Positions 8,112 to 16,655 of a stretch of 64,000 bases of DNA are shown here, piece by piece (the first letter of the stretch is position 1; every line of letters begins with the position of its first letter). The stretch comes from Arthrobacter sp. efr-133-R2A-120 (GTDB lineage: Bacteria; Actinomycetota; Actinomycetes; Actinomycetales; Micrococcaceae): assembly GCF_030209835.1 (NCBI RefSeq), contig NZ_JARVRF010000064.1:1-64000 (forward strand), read 5' to 3'. Below the pieces are notes generated by a model, which made no database searches, had not been told where the DNA came from, and was given only the letters and a program-made list of their open reading frames with translations. Both the position numbers and the translations under genes were made by a program.

Positions 8112-9610
8112 GACTTTTCCTTTCGCGCGGCTTGGAGGTAGTGCAGTTTTTGCGCGGCTGTCTGCCAGGCAAGCAATGAGGACCTGTCGGAGGCCGGGTT
8201 GTACCGCAACGGTTCGGTGCTGGCCCGAACGATCTTGCGGGCGTGGGCGACATTTTCGACGGCACCCGTCGAGATGGCCTGGACCAAGAGATTGCCCATC
8301 GACGTGGCTTCGGCGGGACCGGCCAGAACTGCGCGCTGGCTCGCGTCGGCGGTCAGCTGGCACAACAGCGAGTTTCTGGAACCTCCGCCGATCATGTGGA
8401 TCACCTCGACGGGTTCCCCGCTGATCTCCCGGGCCGCGGTGATCGCTGCGCGGTATGCCAGCGCCAGACTGTCTACGATGCATCTGGTCATTTCGGCATG
8501 ACTTTCGGGAATCTGCTGACCGCTTTGTTGGCAATAGCCTGCAATTCGTGCGGGAAGGTCGCCAGGCTCCAGGAACACAGGGCCGCCGACGTCGATGACA
8601 AATTGATGGGCCGGCACATCCTGGGCTGCCCGGAGGAGATCCGGAATTGTGGAGCGGCTACGATCGTCTCGGTTCCATTGTCGGACACATTCCTCGAGCA
8701 GCCACAGACCTGCCAGATTCCTCATGAAAAGTGTTGTGCCGTAGGCGCCTTGCTCATTCGTGAAATCTGCTGATCGTGCATCCTCGGTCAGTATCGGCCG
8801 GTCCAGTTCGAGTCCCACGAGCGACCACGAGCCGCACGAGATGAAGGCGTACGGTTCTTCGGCGGGTAACGCCAGCACGGCCGAAGCGGTGTCATGTTCG
8901 GCGACGCGATACACCGTCAGCGGCTCGGCCGCTGAGATGGCGCCGCGGACGGCAGGAAGAATTTCCCCGGCCACGGTCCCGGTATCGCACAACTGTGGCA
9001 GGGCCGAGAGCGGGATGCCGGCCCGTGAGGCCAGTTGCGGAGACCATCCACCGGTAGTTACGTCCACGAGTTCGGTGGTCGACGCTATTGAACGCTCCGC
9101 GCCGAAAGTGCCTGTGAGACCGTGCACCCACAGATCCGGGATCAGCAGGGCTTTCTCCCCGCCCGCCAGTTCACCGCGCTCGGCAGCGTCCGACAATTGG
9201 TAAAGGGTATTGATGGGGAGGGGGTTGATCCCTGTGATGCTGTAACCGACCCGGGCCGGAATCCGCCGACGGAGCCGTTCAACGGTCTCGGACGGAGCTG
9301 ACCTGTAGTGGCGCGCAGGAGGAAGGTCCTGTCCGCCAGGGCGGACGATGCCGTAGTCGACACCCCAGCTGTCGATGCCTGCGCCACTGGCCGAATGGCC
9401 CCGTTCGCGCAGTGATGTAACAGCTGTGCGAAGACCGACGAGCGTCTGTTGAAACAACCGGGTGGTGTCCCACTCCAAAACGCCCGCGATCAGGAGCGGG
9501 TCGTTGCTAAATCGTGTTACTTCTTTCAGCTCGATCTGTGTGTCTTCGATGATTCCGTAACAGACCCGTCCACTCGTGGCTCCAAGGTCAACCGCTATAA
9601 ACGCAGGCAT
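8108..9610 (-). CDS. rhaB: Rhamnulokinase
   Basis: A 500-residue FGGY-family carbohydrate kinase that phosphorylates L-rhamnulose at C1. The phosphate-binding N-terminus FIAVDLGATSGRV, the substrate-region motif GIDSWGVDYG near residue 80 and the C-terminal ATP-binding VIHMIGGGSRNSLLCQLTAD stretch are all present. The length is typical of RhaB. The start at 9610 is preceded by a GAGG site. It is the first gene of the minus-strand rhamnose locus, facing the divergent DeoR regulator across a 149-base promoter region. Confidence 0.93.
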   Translation of the reverse strand: MPAFIAVDLGATSGRVCYGIIEDTQIELKEVTRFSNDPLLIAGVLEWDTTRLFQQTLVGLRTAVTSLRERGHSASGAGIDSWGVDYGIVRPGGQDLPPARHYRSAPSETVERLRRRIPARVGYSITGINPLPINTLYQLSDAAERGELAGGEKALLIPDLWVHGLTGTFGAERSIASTTELVDVTTGGWSPQLASRAGIPLSALPQLCDTGTVAGEILPAVRGAISAAEPLTVYRVAEHDTASAVLALPAEEPYAFISCGSWSLVGLELDRPILTEDARSADFTNEQGAYGTTLFMRNLAGLWLLEECVRQWNRDDRSRSTIPDLLRAAQDVPAHQFVIDVGGPVFLEPGDLPARIAGYCQQSGQQIPESHAEMTRCIVDSLALAYRAAITAAREISGEPVEVIHMIGGGSRNSLLCQLTADASQRAVLAGPAEATSMGNLLVQAISTGAVENVAHARKIVRASTEPLRYNPASDRSSLLAWQTAAQKLHYLQAARKEKS

Positions 9611-9663
9611 GGATCCTCACTCTCGACACTGAAAGACGGCGATGCACCGAGTGGTACATGTTG

Positions 9664-9685
9664 TGAAATTTATCAACGAATTTCA
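9664..9685. promoter_or_regulatory. Candidate DeoR operator between rhaB and its regulator
   Basis: An inverted repeat TGAAATT-N8-AATTTCA lies in the AT-rich part of the 149-base divergent intergenic region. A second, weaker pair (CATTT...AAATG, 9698-9721) follows. This is the only intergenic region shared by the rhamnose operon and the DeoR gene, so it is the expected site of rhamnose-responsive control. The sequence was found by eye and has not been tested against other genomes. Confidence 0.45.
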
Positions 9686-9759
9686 TCCAACGCAAGGCAT
9701 TTAAACATGAACTAACAAATGTCGGCTAGGATTACGCTCATAACAAGCGAGGGGAAGAC

Positions 9760-10518
9760 ATGACGCTAAGCGGCTCTGCAGCCACTGAAGAACGCCGAGA
9801 AATGCTCAGGGTGATTCTTCGCGAGGAAGGCACGGTTGACTTGGTCGCAGCCTCTGAAAAACTCGAAGTGCACCCCATGACCGTTCGCCGCGATCTCGAT
9901 TTCCTGGAACAGGAAGGGATCGCTCGGCGTGTCCGGGGCGGTGCGGTCTACGTCGGCACCGAGGATTTTCATCAGCGCCAAGGTCGGCATTTTGCTGCAA
10001 AACGACGTATCGCCGAGAAGTTAGTGCCCCTGATCAAGTCAAACCAGGCCATCGGTTTCGATGCATCAACGACGGTCTTTCAGCTCGCAAGCGCGCTAAA
10101 GGACGTCGAGCAACTCTCGGTCATCACGAACGGACTGGCCACCTTCACGGCCCTTCAACATCGGCCAGGGATACGCGCGTACCTCACCGGAGGGGAATCC
10201 GAGGAGCAAAACGCCAGCCTCGTCGGGCCGTTGGCTGTGGCTTCGTTGTCCAGTTTCCTGCTGAATACATGTTTTCTCTCGACGACTTGCATCGACCCGG
10301 TCATCGGCACCAGCGAACCCACAATGGCTCAGGTTGAGGTGAAGAAGGCGATGGCGGACGCGTCCCAGTTTGTCGTCATTGCCACGGACTCATCGAAGCT
10401 CGGTACGCGGTCCGTCGCTCGTGCCCTTCCAATGACCAGGATCGATCTGCTCGTCACGGAACTCGATCCCAAAGACCCGAAACTGGACCCTTTCCGAGAC
10501 GTCACTGACATCCTCTGA
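9760..10518 (+). CDS. DeoR-family transcriptional regulator, probable rhamnose operon repressor
   Basis: A 252-residue DeoR/GlpR regulator. The N-terminal helix-turn-helix (LRVILREEGTVDLVAASEKL, then HPMTVRRDLDFLEQEG, residues 17-56) is followed by the conserved RRVRGGAV segment and a DeoRC sugar-phosphate sensor domain containing IGFDASTTVFQLASAL. The start at 9760 has a GAGGGG site. It is divergent from rhaB and probably senses a phosphorylated rhamnose intermediate. The 105 bases between its stop and the convergent aldo/keto reductase stop hold no recognisable element. Confidence 0.88.
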   Translation: MTLSGSAATEERREMLRVILREEGTVDLVAASEKLEVHPMTVRRDLDFLEQEGIARRVRGGAVYVGTEDFHQRQGRHFAAKRRIAEKLVPLIKSNQAIGFDASTTVFQLASALKDVEQLSVITNGLATFTALQHRPGIRAYLTGGESEEQNASLVGPLAVASLSSFLLNTCFLSTTCIDPVIGTSEPTMAQVEVKKAMADASQFVVIATDSSKLGTRSVARALPMTRIDLLVTELDPKDPKLDPFRDVTDIL

Positions 10519-10623
10519 AGCAGGCACAAGGCACTTCCCAAGCGGAAAGGGAATGGACAGCTCCCACCAGATGCTCGGTTCCGACATCGTTCGGCAAGCC
10601 CAAGAGGAGGCAGTTGCCGAGAC

Positions 10624-11643
10624 TCAGTGAGGGACTGGGGCGGGGAAGGTCACACGCTGATCCCTGTAAGACAGTGGATCCGTGGTCGGAACGACATGAT
10701 CACGGCAACTTATAGCCAGTTCAGATTCCTCCACTAGATCAAGCAGGTCGTCCCAGACGCCAGAGGGGATCCTCCACTGCGCAAGGTCCGTGACAAAATC
10801 GGCTTGCGACGGGGTGCTGGCGCCGACGATCGTTGAAGTAATCCGTGGATCAAGCGTCGAAAACTGCAGGGCAGCTGCCGCCAAGGGGATGCCATACGCC
10901 GCACAGATCAACCGCATCTTATCGCTGCGTTCCAGACGTGCCGGGCTCCTCTCCCAGTTCACGCCCTGGGTAGACCTTCCCGCCCCATCCGGAAGTAATC
11001 TGCCGGTGAATGGCGCGGCATTTACGAACGCCACCTCCCGGGAGGCGGCATTCTGGATCAGCGGCTCGGCCGCCCGGTCCAGCAGGCTATACGGAACGTG
11101 GCTGATCACCGCGTCGAACGCATCAGTTTGCAGGTACTTCAGTTGGAGATCTATCGGACCGCCCGCAATGCCAAGATGATTGATCAAGCCCTGATCCCGC
11201 AACCCAACGAGCGTTGCAAGAGGGCCGCTACGCGCCGTTCCTGATTCAAAGCTGAACTCTTCGGGATTACGCAGCAAGACGAGCGGGAGAAGATCGAGGC
11301 CAAGGCGCTGAAGGCTCTCTTCCACGGCGCGCACAATGCCGTCCCCCGAGAAGTCGAGCGCTAAGGCGGGTCCCACGCTACGGGTCAGGACAAATCCATC
11401 GGGCAAGCCGCCTGCTTCAGAGATGGCCCGCCCAATACACCGTTCTCCCTCGGCTCCTTGCCAGGATTCACCACTCGCATCGATGAAGTTGAAAGGTCCT
11501 TCCAACACCCTCCGGATGGTCTCCAAGGCGGTTTCGAAACCGGGCCCGCAATCGGGCTGTCTAGTGCACACATCCATCGTGCTGATGTCGATGCCCACTG
11601 ATGACGCCGACAGGCCCGCACGGCCAAGCATTCGTCTTCTCAT
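10624..11643 (-). CDS. Aldo/keto reductase-family protein with degenerate catalytic site
   Basis: A 339-residue protein of the family that includes bacterial L-fucose/D-threo-aldose dehydrogenases. The fold is intact (FNFIDAS, ESLQRLGLDLLPLVLL, GLINHLGIAGGP, STIVGASTPSQ), but the usual Asp-Tyr-Lys-His tetrad reads as Asp55, Trp61, Arg88 and Arg125. It may therefore bind a sugar or NADPH without normal reductase chemistry, or use altered chemistry. ATG at 11643 is chosen for its GAGG site; the longer frame to 11769 lacks support. It lies downstream of the ROK regulator in the same direction after a 189-base gap with no recognised element. Confidence 0.8.
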   Translation of the reverse strand: MRRRMLGRAGLSASSVGIDISTMDVCTRQPDCGPGFETALETIRRVLEGPFNFIDASGESWQGAEGERCIGRAISEAGGLPDGFVLTRSVGPALALDFSGDGIVRAVEESLQRLGLDLLPLVLLRNPEEFSFESGTARSGPLATLVGLRDQGLINHLGIAGGPIDLQLKYLQTDAFDAVISHVPYSLLDRAAEPLIQNAASREVAFVNAAPFTGRLLPDGAGRSTQGVNWERSPARLERSDKMRLICAAYGIPLAAAALQFSTLDPRITSTIVGASTPSQADFVTDLAQWRIPSGVWDDLLDLVEESELAISCRDHVVPTTDPLSYRDQRVTFPAPVPH

Positions 11644-11832
11644 CTTTACCCTCGTGCAACCCTTCAAACGGTTTTGTGAGCTTTCCCAGCCTCGGCATCT
11701 GGAGCCGAGAATTTCTTTTTTACAATCCACGCCTCGTTGGCCGTAAGCGCATGCCGGCACCAGCCACACCTGCCAGTGCCGAAACAGGCGTTGTGGCCGC
11801 CCGGCCTTCTCGAGGCACCCCGATAGGCCTCG

Positions 11833-13011
11833 TCAACCTCTCGCGGCTTGTACCCGCTCGTGAGTAAGCGCGTCGCCGCCGGGAAGGCTGACGAAGGCTT
11901 CCTCTTCTATGCCGAGATCCGCGTACACCCTGTGCAGTGCGGCGACCACGGCTCCGACAGCACCCGAGAAGTCGCCCAACTCGGCAGCAGCGAGCCGGGG
12001 AGACGCGCGGAGATTCTGCTCCAGAGCCGCCTGGTAGCGGTCAAGTGTCGACGCGAGGGAGTTCGCGATGCCGCCGCCGAGGACGATCGTCTGCGGATCG
12101 CATGAAACCGTTGTGGCAGTGAGAACGATCAGAAGAGCTTGATCGAAATGGGCGCGCAATGCCTTCAGCCCGGGGCCCGCATCGCTTGCGAAGAGCTGGC
12201 TAGGGGCGGCGAGATCGATGCCCGACTCGGCGGCACGGCGGATGATCCCGGCGCCGGTGACCATGTGCTCAAGGCGAGTCCCAAGGGGGCCGACGGGCAG
12301 CTGCCCGAATTCACCGATTAGTCCGTGGTCGCCCTGAAGGATTCGGCCATCGATCGCCAGGCCGGCACCGAGCCCGGAACCGATCGTGACCATTGCAGCG
12401 TTGGGCGCGGAACGTGCCGCGCCGAAATGCTGTTCACCGAGGAGCGCATAGTTGGCGTCGTTGTCGAAGCCGACTGGCCTGCCCATCGCATTCTCGACGT
12501 CGTCCAGGAACGTTGGCGCCTCGATCTGGGCCAAGTTGGGTGCGTTGGAAATTGTGCGCTTCTGCTGACTCACAGCCCCTGGCAGGCCAACGCAGAGGTG
12601 TTCGACCCGATCCCAGACGTCTCCGGCCGATGTGCGCGCCGTGGAGGCCAACCAGTTTGCAAGCTCGCGCGCAGTCGTCGCAGTGGGCGTCGCGATCTCG
12701 AGGGCAAGGAGCGGACGAGCAAGCAGGTCGGCGACGACGAGACGGACGTTGGACGCTCCGAGGTCCACGCCGACGACGAAACTGCGATTGGACACCACGT
12801 CTAGCTCGACGGCCCGACGTCCGCGAGATTCGGAGATGATCTCGGCAGTCTCGGTGACGATTCCTTCAGCGATCAGCTGGTCGACAGCACGGGTGACTGT
12901 CGCCGCGGAGATGCCTGATGCTTCGGCAATCCATTTGCGGCTGGCAGGTCGCGACATCATTAGGGCCGTCAAGACCGCCTTGCGGTTCAGCTCTCTAGTG
13001 TCTTGAACCAT
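11833..13011 (-). CDS. ROK-family transcriptional repressor
   Basis: A 392-residue NagC/XylR-type regulator. An N-terminal winged helix (ASRKWIAEASGISAATVTRAVDQL, residues 22-45) precedes a ROK sugar-kinase-like domain with GVDLGASNVR and a C-terminal IVLGGGIA stretch. The zinc-binding cysteine cluster found in many ROK proteins is not apparent: the region GEFGQLPVGPLGTRLEHMV has no cysteines. ATG at 13011 is preferred over an in-frame TTG at 13029, because AAGGAG lies ideally upstream of the ATG and inside the longer frame. It faces the long plus-strand operon starting at 13463 and is its likely regulator. Confidence 0.87.
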   Translation of the reverse strand: MVQDTRELNRKAVLTALMMSRPASRKWIAEASGISAATVTRAVDQLIAEGIVTETAEIISESRGRRAVELDVVSNRSFVVGVDLGASNVRLVVADLLARPLLALEIATPTATTARELANWLASTARTSAGDVWDRVEHLCVGLPGAVSQQKRTISNAPNLAQIEAPTFLDDVENAMGRPVGFDNDANYALLGEQHFGAARSAPNAAMVTIGSGLGAGLAIDGRILQGDHGLIGEFGQLPVGPLGTRLEHMVTGAGIIRRAAESGIDLAAPSQLFASDAGPGLKALRAHFDQALLIVLTATTVSCDPQTIVLGGGIANSLASTLDRYQAALEQNLRASPRLAAAELGDFSGAVGAVVAALHRVYADLGIEEEAFVSLPGGDALTHERVQAARG

Positions 13012-13307
13012 CGGGGTCTCCTTTTGCAATCAGTGTGAATTCAAAGTTAGCCTAAATCGCCGTGGCGATCCAGCCATCTCGGGGATCGATTTACTGGCCG
13101 GTTCATTTGCGATAACACGCGCCGGGCGGGATGCTCCAGCGGAGGCGGCTGCGCGGTTGGCCTTGTCCCGCGTGACTGAAAATCACCCGCAGCCCTGATT
13201 TTACGGGGCCCAAACGGTCGGGCGATGACGCCGCTCAGACCTCTCGGCAAGAGTCGCGAACGGGGCGAAAGTGCAGGGCGGAGGATGCCCCGCATCTTCG
13301 TCTGCAA

Positions 13308-13339
13308 CCCTCCGAGACCTATTCGTTACAATCGGAGGG
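13308..13339. promoter_or_regulatory. Inverted repeat, candidate ROK operator
   Basis: CCCTCCGA (13308-13315) and TCGGAGGG (13332-13339) form 8-bp arms separated by 16 bases, directly abutting a TTGACT at 13341. It is the clearest symmetric element in the 451-base divergent region (13012-13462). No small gene was recognised in the rest of that region. Confidence 0.4.
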
Positions 13340-13340
13340 G

Positions 13341-13369
13341 TTGACTTTACTTGCGCACTGAAATCAAAA
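13341..13369 (+). promoter_or_regulatory. Possible promoter of the 13463-24639 operon
   Basis: TTGACT at 13341-13346 and TCAAAA at 13364-13369 are separated by 17 bases, about 95 bases upstream of the binding-protein start. The -10 match is poor, so this is only a candidate. Its position immediately after the inverted repeat at 13308-13339 would allow repression by occlusion. Confidence 0.25.
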
Positions 13370-13462
13370 TGGATTACGCACAGTCGAAGATGACAGGCCA
13401 CGGACCAACCGCTACCTGTCACCGGAACTGGCATCCCACCCGGTCACGGAAGGTAGACCCCC

Positions 13463-14587
13463 ATGAGCACAGCACCCACGGTCCGACGGTTCGGCCTTCG
13501 TGCCGCCGTCGGCGCACTTGCGATCACGCTCGCCCTCGCTGGCTGCTCCAGCGGAGGCGGCGGCACGGCCGCTTCATCCGGGCCCGCAGCCAAGCCCAGC
13601 CTGGAGTTCGCAGGTCCGAACGGCGAAAAGCCCGGTGCGCTCTCGGAGCTTTCGCTGACGAGTAGCGAGCAGGCGAAGGTGAAGGACGGCAAGTACACCG
13701 CCGCTTTCGTCTGGCACACGTCCTCGGACTTCGTGACCGCCGTCGAGAAGGGCGCGCGTGAGGAGTTCAAGAACCTCGGGATCGACGTCGTCGCGAGCAC
13801 GCAGGCCAACTTCAACGCCGCTACCCAGGCCAACAACGTTCAGACAGTCCTCGCGCTGCACCCGAACATCATCGTTACCATCGCGGTCGACCCCACTTCC
13901 GCCGCCGAGGCGTTCAAGCCCGCCGTCGACGCGGGAACGAAGCTCGTCATTATGACGACGCCCCCCGCCGGATACCAGGCCGGCAAGGACTTTGTGTCCA
14001 TCGTGACGGAGAACCTGACCGAGGCAGGGCAAGCCAACGCCGAGATCTTGGGAGACGCCCTCGGCAAGACCGGCGAGGTGGGCTATATCTCGTACAACGC
14101 CAACTTCTGGTTCACGAACCAGAGGGACAAGTCGTTCAAGGATTGGCTGGCCTACGAATACCCCGACATGAAAATCGTTGACTCCGAAGGCTTCGCCGAT
14201 GAGACGGCCACCCAGACGATCGCGGCCGCCATGATCGCGAAGAACCCGAACATCAAGGGCATCTACGTGTCCTGGGCGACGGCTGCGCAGGGCGTCGTGG
14301 CCGCGATCAAGGCGGCCGGGCGGAGCGACATCCAGGTGGTCACGAACGACCTGGACACCACCCTCGCGGCCTCGATGGCCTCTGGAACGAACGTGGCCGG
14401 AATGGTCGGAAACGGATCCCTCGGAATCGGCAAGGGTCTCGCCTTGGCGGGAGCATACGGCGTCCTCGGCAAGACCGCGCCGGCGCTGGTCGCCTCGGAC
14501 CCGACCAAGGTCACCAAGGCAGACCTCGACAAGGGATGGCTGTCCGACTATGGCACCCAGCCGCCGTCGAGCATCACCGGCGGCTGA
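13463..14587 (+). CDS. Sugar-type ABC transporter substrate-binding lipoprotein
   Basis: A 374-residue exported binding protein. A signal peptide ends in the lipobox LALAGC (cysteine near residue 28) and is followed by a Gly/Ser linker and a type I periplasmic-binding fold of the ribose class, with VVTNDLDTTLAASMASG in the C-terminal lobe. The ATG follows GGAAGG. It opens the long operon; its permease (16652) and ATPase (18864) are separated from it and from each other by enzyme genes, an unusual order for a CUT2 importer. The substrate cannot be read from the sequence. Confidence 0.87.
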   Translation: MSTAPTVRRFGLRAAVGALAITLALAGCSSGGGGTAASSGPAAKPSLEFAGPNGEKPGALSELSLTSSEQAKVKDGKYTAAFVWHTSSDFVTAVEKGAREEFKNLGIDVVASTQANFNAATQANNVQTVLALHPNIIVTIAVDPTSAAEAFKPAVDAGTKLVIMTTPPAGYQAGKDFVSIVTENLTEAGQANAEILGDALGKTGEVGYISYNANFWFTNQRDKSFKDWLAYEYPDMKIVDSEGFADETATQTIAAAMIAKNPNIKGIYVSWATAAQGVVAAIKAAGRSDIQVVTNDLDTTLAASMASGTNVAGMVGNGSLGIGKGLALAGAYGVLGKTAPALVASDPTKVTKADLDKGWLSDYGTQPPSSITGG

Positions 14588-14676
14588 CCTCGGACCGAAC
14601 GGGGCGGACGGTCTCGCCCACCGCTCGCCCCGCTCGCCACGCACCCCAAACACCAAGCACCACGAAGGAGACATCG

Positions 14677-15687
14677 ATGTCAGGGCAAGTCACAACCGTT
14701 CTCGGTGCGGTTCCGGCCGATGACCTCGGCAGGGTCATGCCACACGAACACCTCCTCTCGCTGACTCCGGGACCCTGGCTCACTGGCGGGCTGCGGGACG
14801 ACGCCGTCGATAGGGCGGTGGAGGCTCTCGGGTCGCTCCGAGAGCTCGGATTCGGGACCGTCGTCGACCTCAGCCCTTACGGTGTCGTCGGTCGTGACGA
14901 CAATGGAGACAACGCTGCACTGCTCGCCGAGATCTCGCGCAAGACGGGCATGCACATCGTCTCCGGAACTGCGTTCTACCTCGAGTCCTACTCTCCCGAG
15001 TGGGTGCACGACGCCGACGCCGGCGTCCTCGCCGAGCGCCTGATCCGGGATGTGGTCCACGGCATTGGCGACTCGGGCATCCATGCAGGCATCTTCGGCG
15101 AACAGGCGACAAGCCTGGGCGAGATCACCGCGTACGAGGAGAAGTGCCTCCGCGCCGTCGCCCGCGCTCAACGCGAGACCGGACTCTCGATCATGACCCA
15201 CACCACCCACGGCACGATGGCGTTCGAGCAGCTCGAGATCCTTAACTCCGAAGGCGTTGACCTGGACCGAGTGGTCATCGGCCACCTTGACACCCAGCTG
15301 AGCCCCGAATTCGCACGCCGGGTCCTGGATGCCGGTCCCCGCATCGCCATCGACACGATCGGCAAGGAGAACTGGGATTTCTTCCTTGGTCCGGCCCCCG
15401 ACCCCCGCCCGGATGGCGAGTTCGACAAGCACGCCTTCCACCGGTCCGACGCCGGACGCGCCGACCTTGTCGCGTGGCTGGTGTCGCTCGGATACACCGA
15501 CCGCATCCTGCTCTCCCAAGACCTCACCGGAGCCGAAGTCTGGATGAATCCGAAAACCCACGGGATCCACGGCTACTCCTACCTCGGCGCCGTCTTCGTT
15601 CCCGAGCTCCGCGCACGCGGGGTCTCGGACATGGACTGCGAACGGCTCCTCACTGCCAACCCCGCCAGCGTGCTGGAGGTGCGGTGA
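14677..15687 (+). CDS. Phosphotriesterase-family metal-dependent hydrolase
   Basis: A 336-residue amidohydrolase-superfamily protein related to phosphotriesterase and to the E. coli phosphotriesterase homology protein Php. Metal ligands can be followed: H23-x-H25 in MPHEH, Glu142 in GIFGEQAT at the bridging position (where true phosphotriesterases carry a carboxylated lysine), H175 in MTHTTHGT, H203 in IGHLD and the late Asp in LLSQDLTG. The bridging Glu places it with Php-like members rather than paraoxonases. ATG at 14677 is chosen for its GAAGGAG site; the frame open from 14536 overlaps the previous gene. Family relatives are lactonases or esterases; the substrate here is unknown. Confidence 0.87.
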   Translation: MSGQVTTVLGAVPADDLGRVMPHEHLLSLTPGPWLTGGLRDDAVDRAVEALGSLRELGFGTVVDLSPYGVVGRDDNGDNAALLAEISRKTGMHIVSGTAFYLESYSPEWVHDADAGVLAERLIRDVVHGIGDSGIHAGIFGEQATSLGEITAYEEKCLRAVARAQRETGLSIMTHTTHGTMAFEQLEILNSEGVDLDRVVIGHLDTQLSPEFARRVLDAGPRIAIDTIGKENWDFFLGPAPDPRPDGEFDKHAFHRSDAGRADLVAWLVSLGYTDRILLSQDLTGAEVWMNPKTHGIHGYSYLGAVFVPELRARGVSDMDCERLLTANPASVLEVR

Positions 15688-16655
15688 ACGTTCTCCAGCA
15701 CTCCTCCGTTCCGGTTTCGCGGTTCGTCGTCGGTGTCGACCTTGGCGGAACCAAGGTGCGTGCCGGCATCGCCGGACTCGACGGTCGGGTGCTGTTCCAG
15801 ATGACCGAACCCACCGCTCCGGACGCTGGGCCCGATCTCGTTCCACAGTTGTCCGCACTGGTGGCCGCACTGGCCTCGGCTGTCGGGTCCGATGTATCGG
15901 CAGTCGTCGCCACGGCGATCGGAGGAGCGGGCGTTCCCGACGGCGACTCGGGCCGATTCGAGCGCGCGCCGAATCTCGGCGAGCTCGACGGATTCAGCCT
16001 GGCAGCCGACTTGGAGGAGGCGCTGGGGCATCCGGTGGTGCTGGAGAACGATGTCAACATCGCCGCCCTCGGCGAACTGCATGACGGCGTCGGCTTCGCG
16101 TACGACAGCTTCGCGTTCGTATCGGTCGGCACCGGCATCGGCGTCGGTCTCATCCTCGACCGTCGGCTGTGGGCCGGAGCGAGCGGCGGTGCCGGGGAGA
16201 TCGGATACCTGCCGTTCGGGGCCGACCCGATCAACCCCGCCAGCCACCGTCGCGGTCCGCTCGAAGAGGTGGTCGCGGGCGACGCCATCGGCCGTCGCTA
16301 CTCGGCGTCCTCCGACTCAGCCGCCCCCGAAGCCACTCCCGATGCCGTCGAGGTCTTCGACCGGGCCGGGCGCGGGGACCCCTTTGCGGCCGCCTCGCTC
16401 GACGAGGAGGCGAAGTGGATCGCCCATGCCCTCGTCGCGGTCGACGCCGTCGTGAACCCGGGACTCTTCGTCCTCGGCGGGGGAATCGGCACCCGCGTCG
16501 AACTCCTTGCGCCCATCCGTGCGTGGATGACGCGCCTCGGCCGGGGCGACCTCAAGGTCGTCATCAGCCGGCTCGGCCCCCGCGCCCCCATCGCCGGCGC
16601 CGTGCGCCTGGCCATCGACAAGGCCCTCCAGCCACAGGAAAGAGAAGCATCATGA
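15684..16655 (+). CDS. ROK-family sugar kinase
   Basis: A 323-residue kinase-type ROK protein with no DNA-binding domain. The ATP phosphate-binding motif FVVGVDLGGTKVRAG opens the protein, VLENDVNIAALGE contains the catalytic Asp, and GTGIGVGLIL and VLGGGIG follow. The cysteine cluster for structural zinc is missing, as in the regulator at 11833. The start is GTG at 15684 with GGAGGT upstream and a GTGA overlap with the hydrolase stop. It probably phosphorylates the imported sugar or amino sugar before the SIS-domain enzyme acts. Confidence 0.86.
   Translation: MNVLQHSSVPVSRFVVGVDLGGTKVRAGIAGLDGRVLFQMTEPTAPDAGPDLVPQLSALVAALASAVGSDVSAVVATAIGGAGVPDGDSGRFERAPNLGELDGFSLAADLEEALGHPVVLENDVNIAALGELHDGVGFAYDSFAFVSVGTGIGVGLILDRRLWAGASGGAGEIGYLPFGADPINPASHRRGPLEEVVAGDAIGRRYSASSDSAAPEATPDAVEVFDRAGRGDPFAAASLDEEAKWIAHALVAVDAVVNPGLFVLGGGIGTRVELLAPIRAWMTRLGRGDLKVVISRLGPRAPIAGAVRLAIDKALQPQEREAS

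Noticed and set aside
13574-15870. Long minus-strand open frames opposite the binding-protein and phosphotriesterase genes
   Set aside because: Arg/Gly/Asp-rich reverse complements of real genes, with no motifs or plausible starts.
16169-16651. Upstream extension of the permease frame into the kinase gene
   Set aside because: The Arg-rich extension is a frame-shifted kinase shadow; the ATGA-coupled ATG at 16652 starts the conserved permease.
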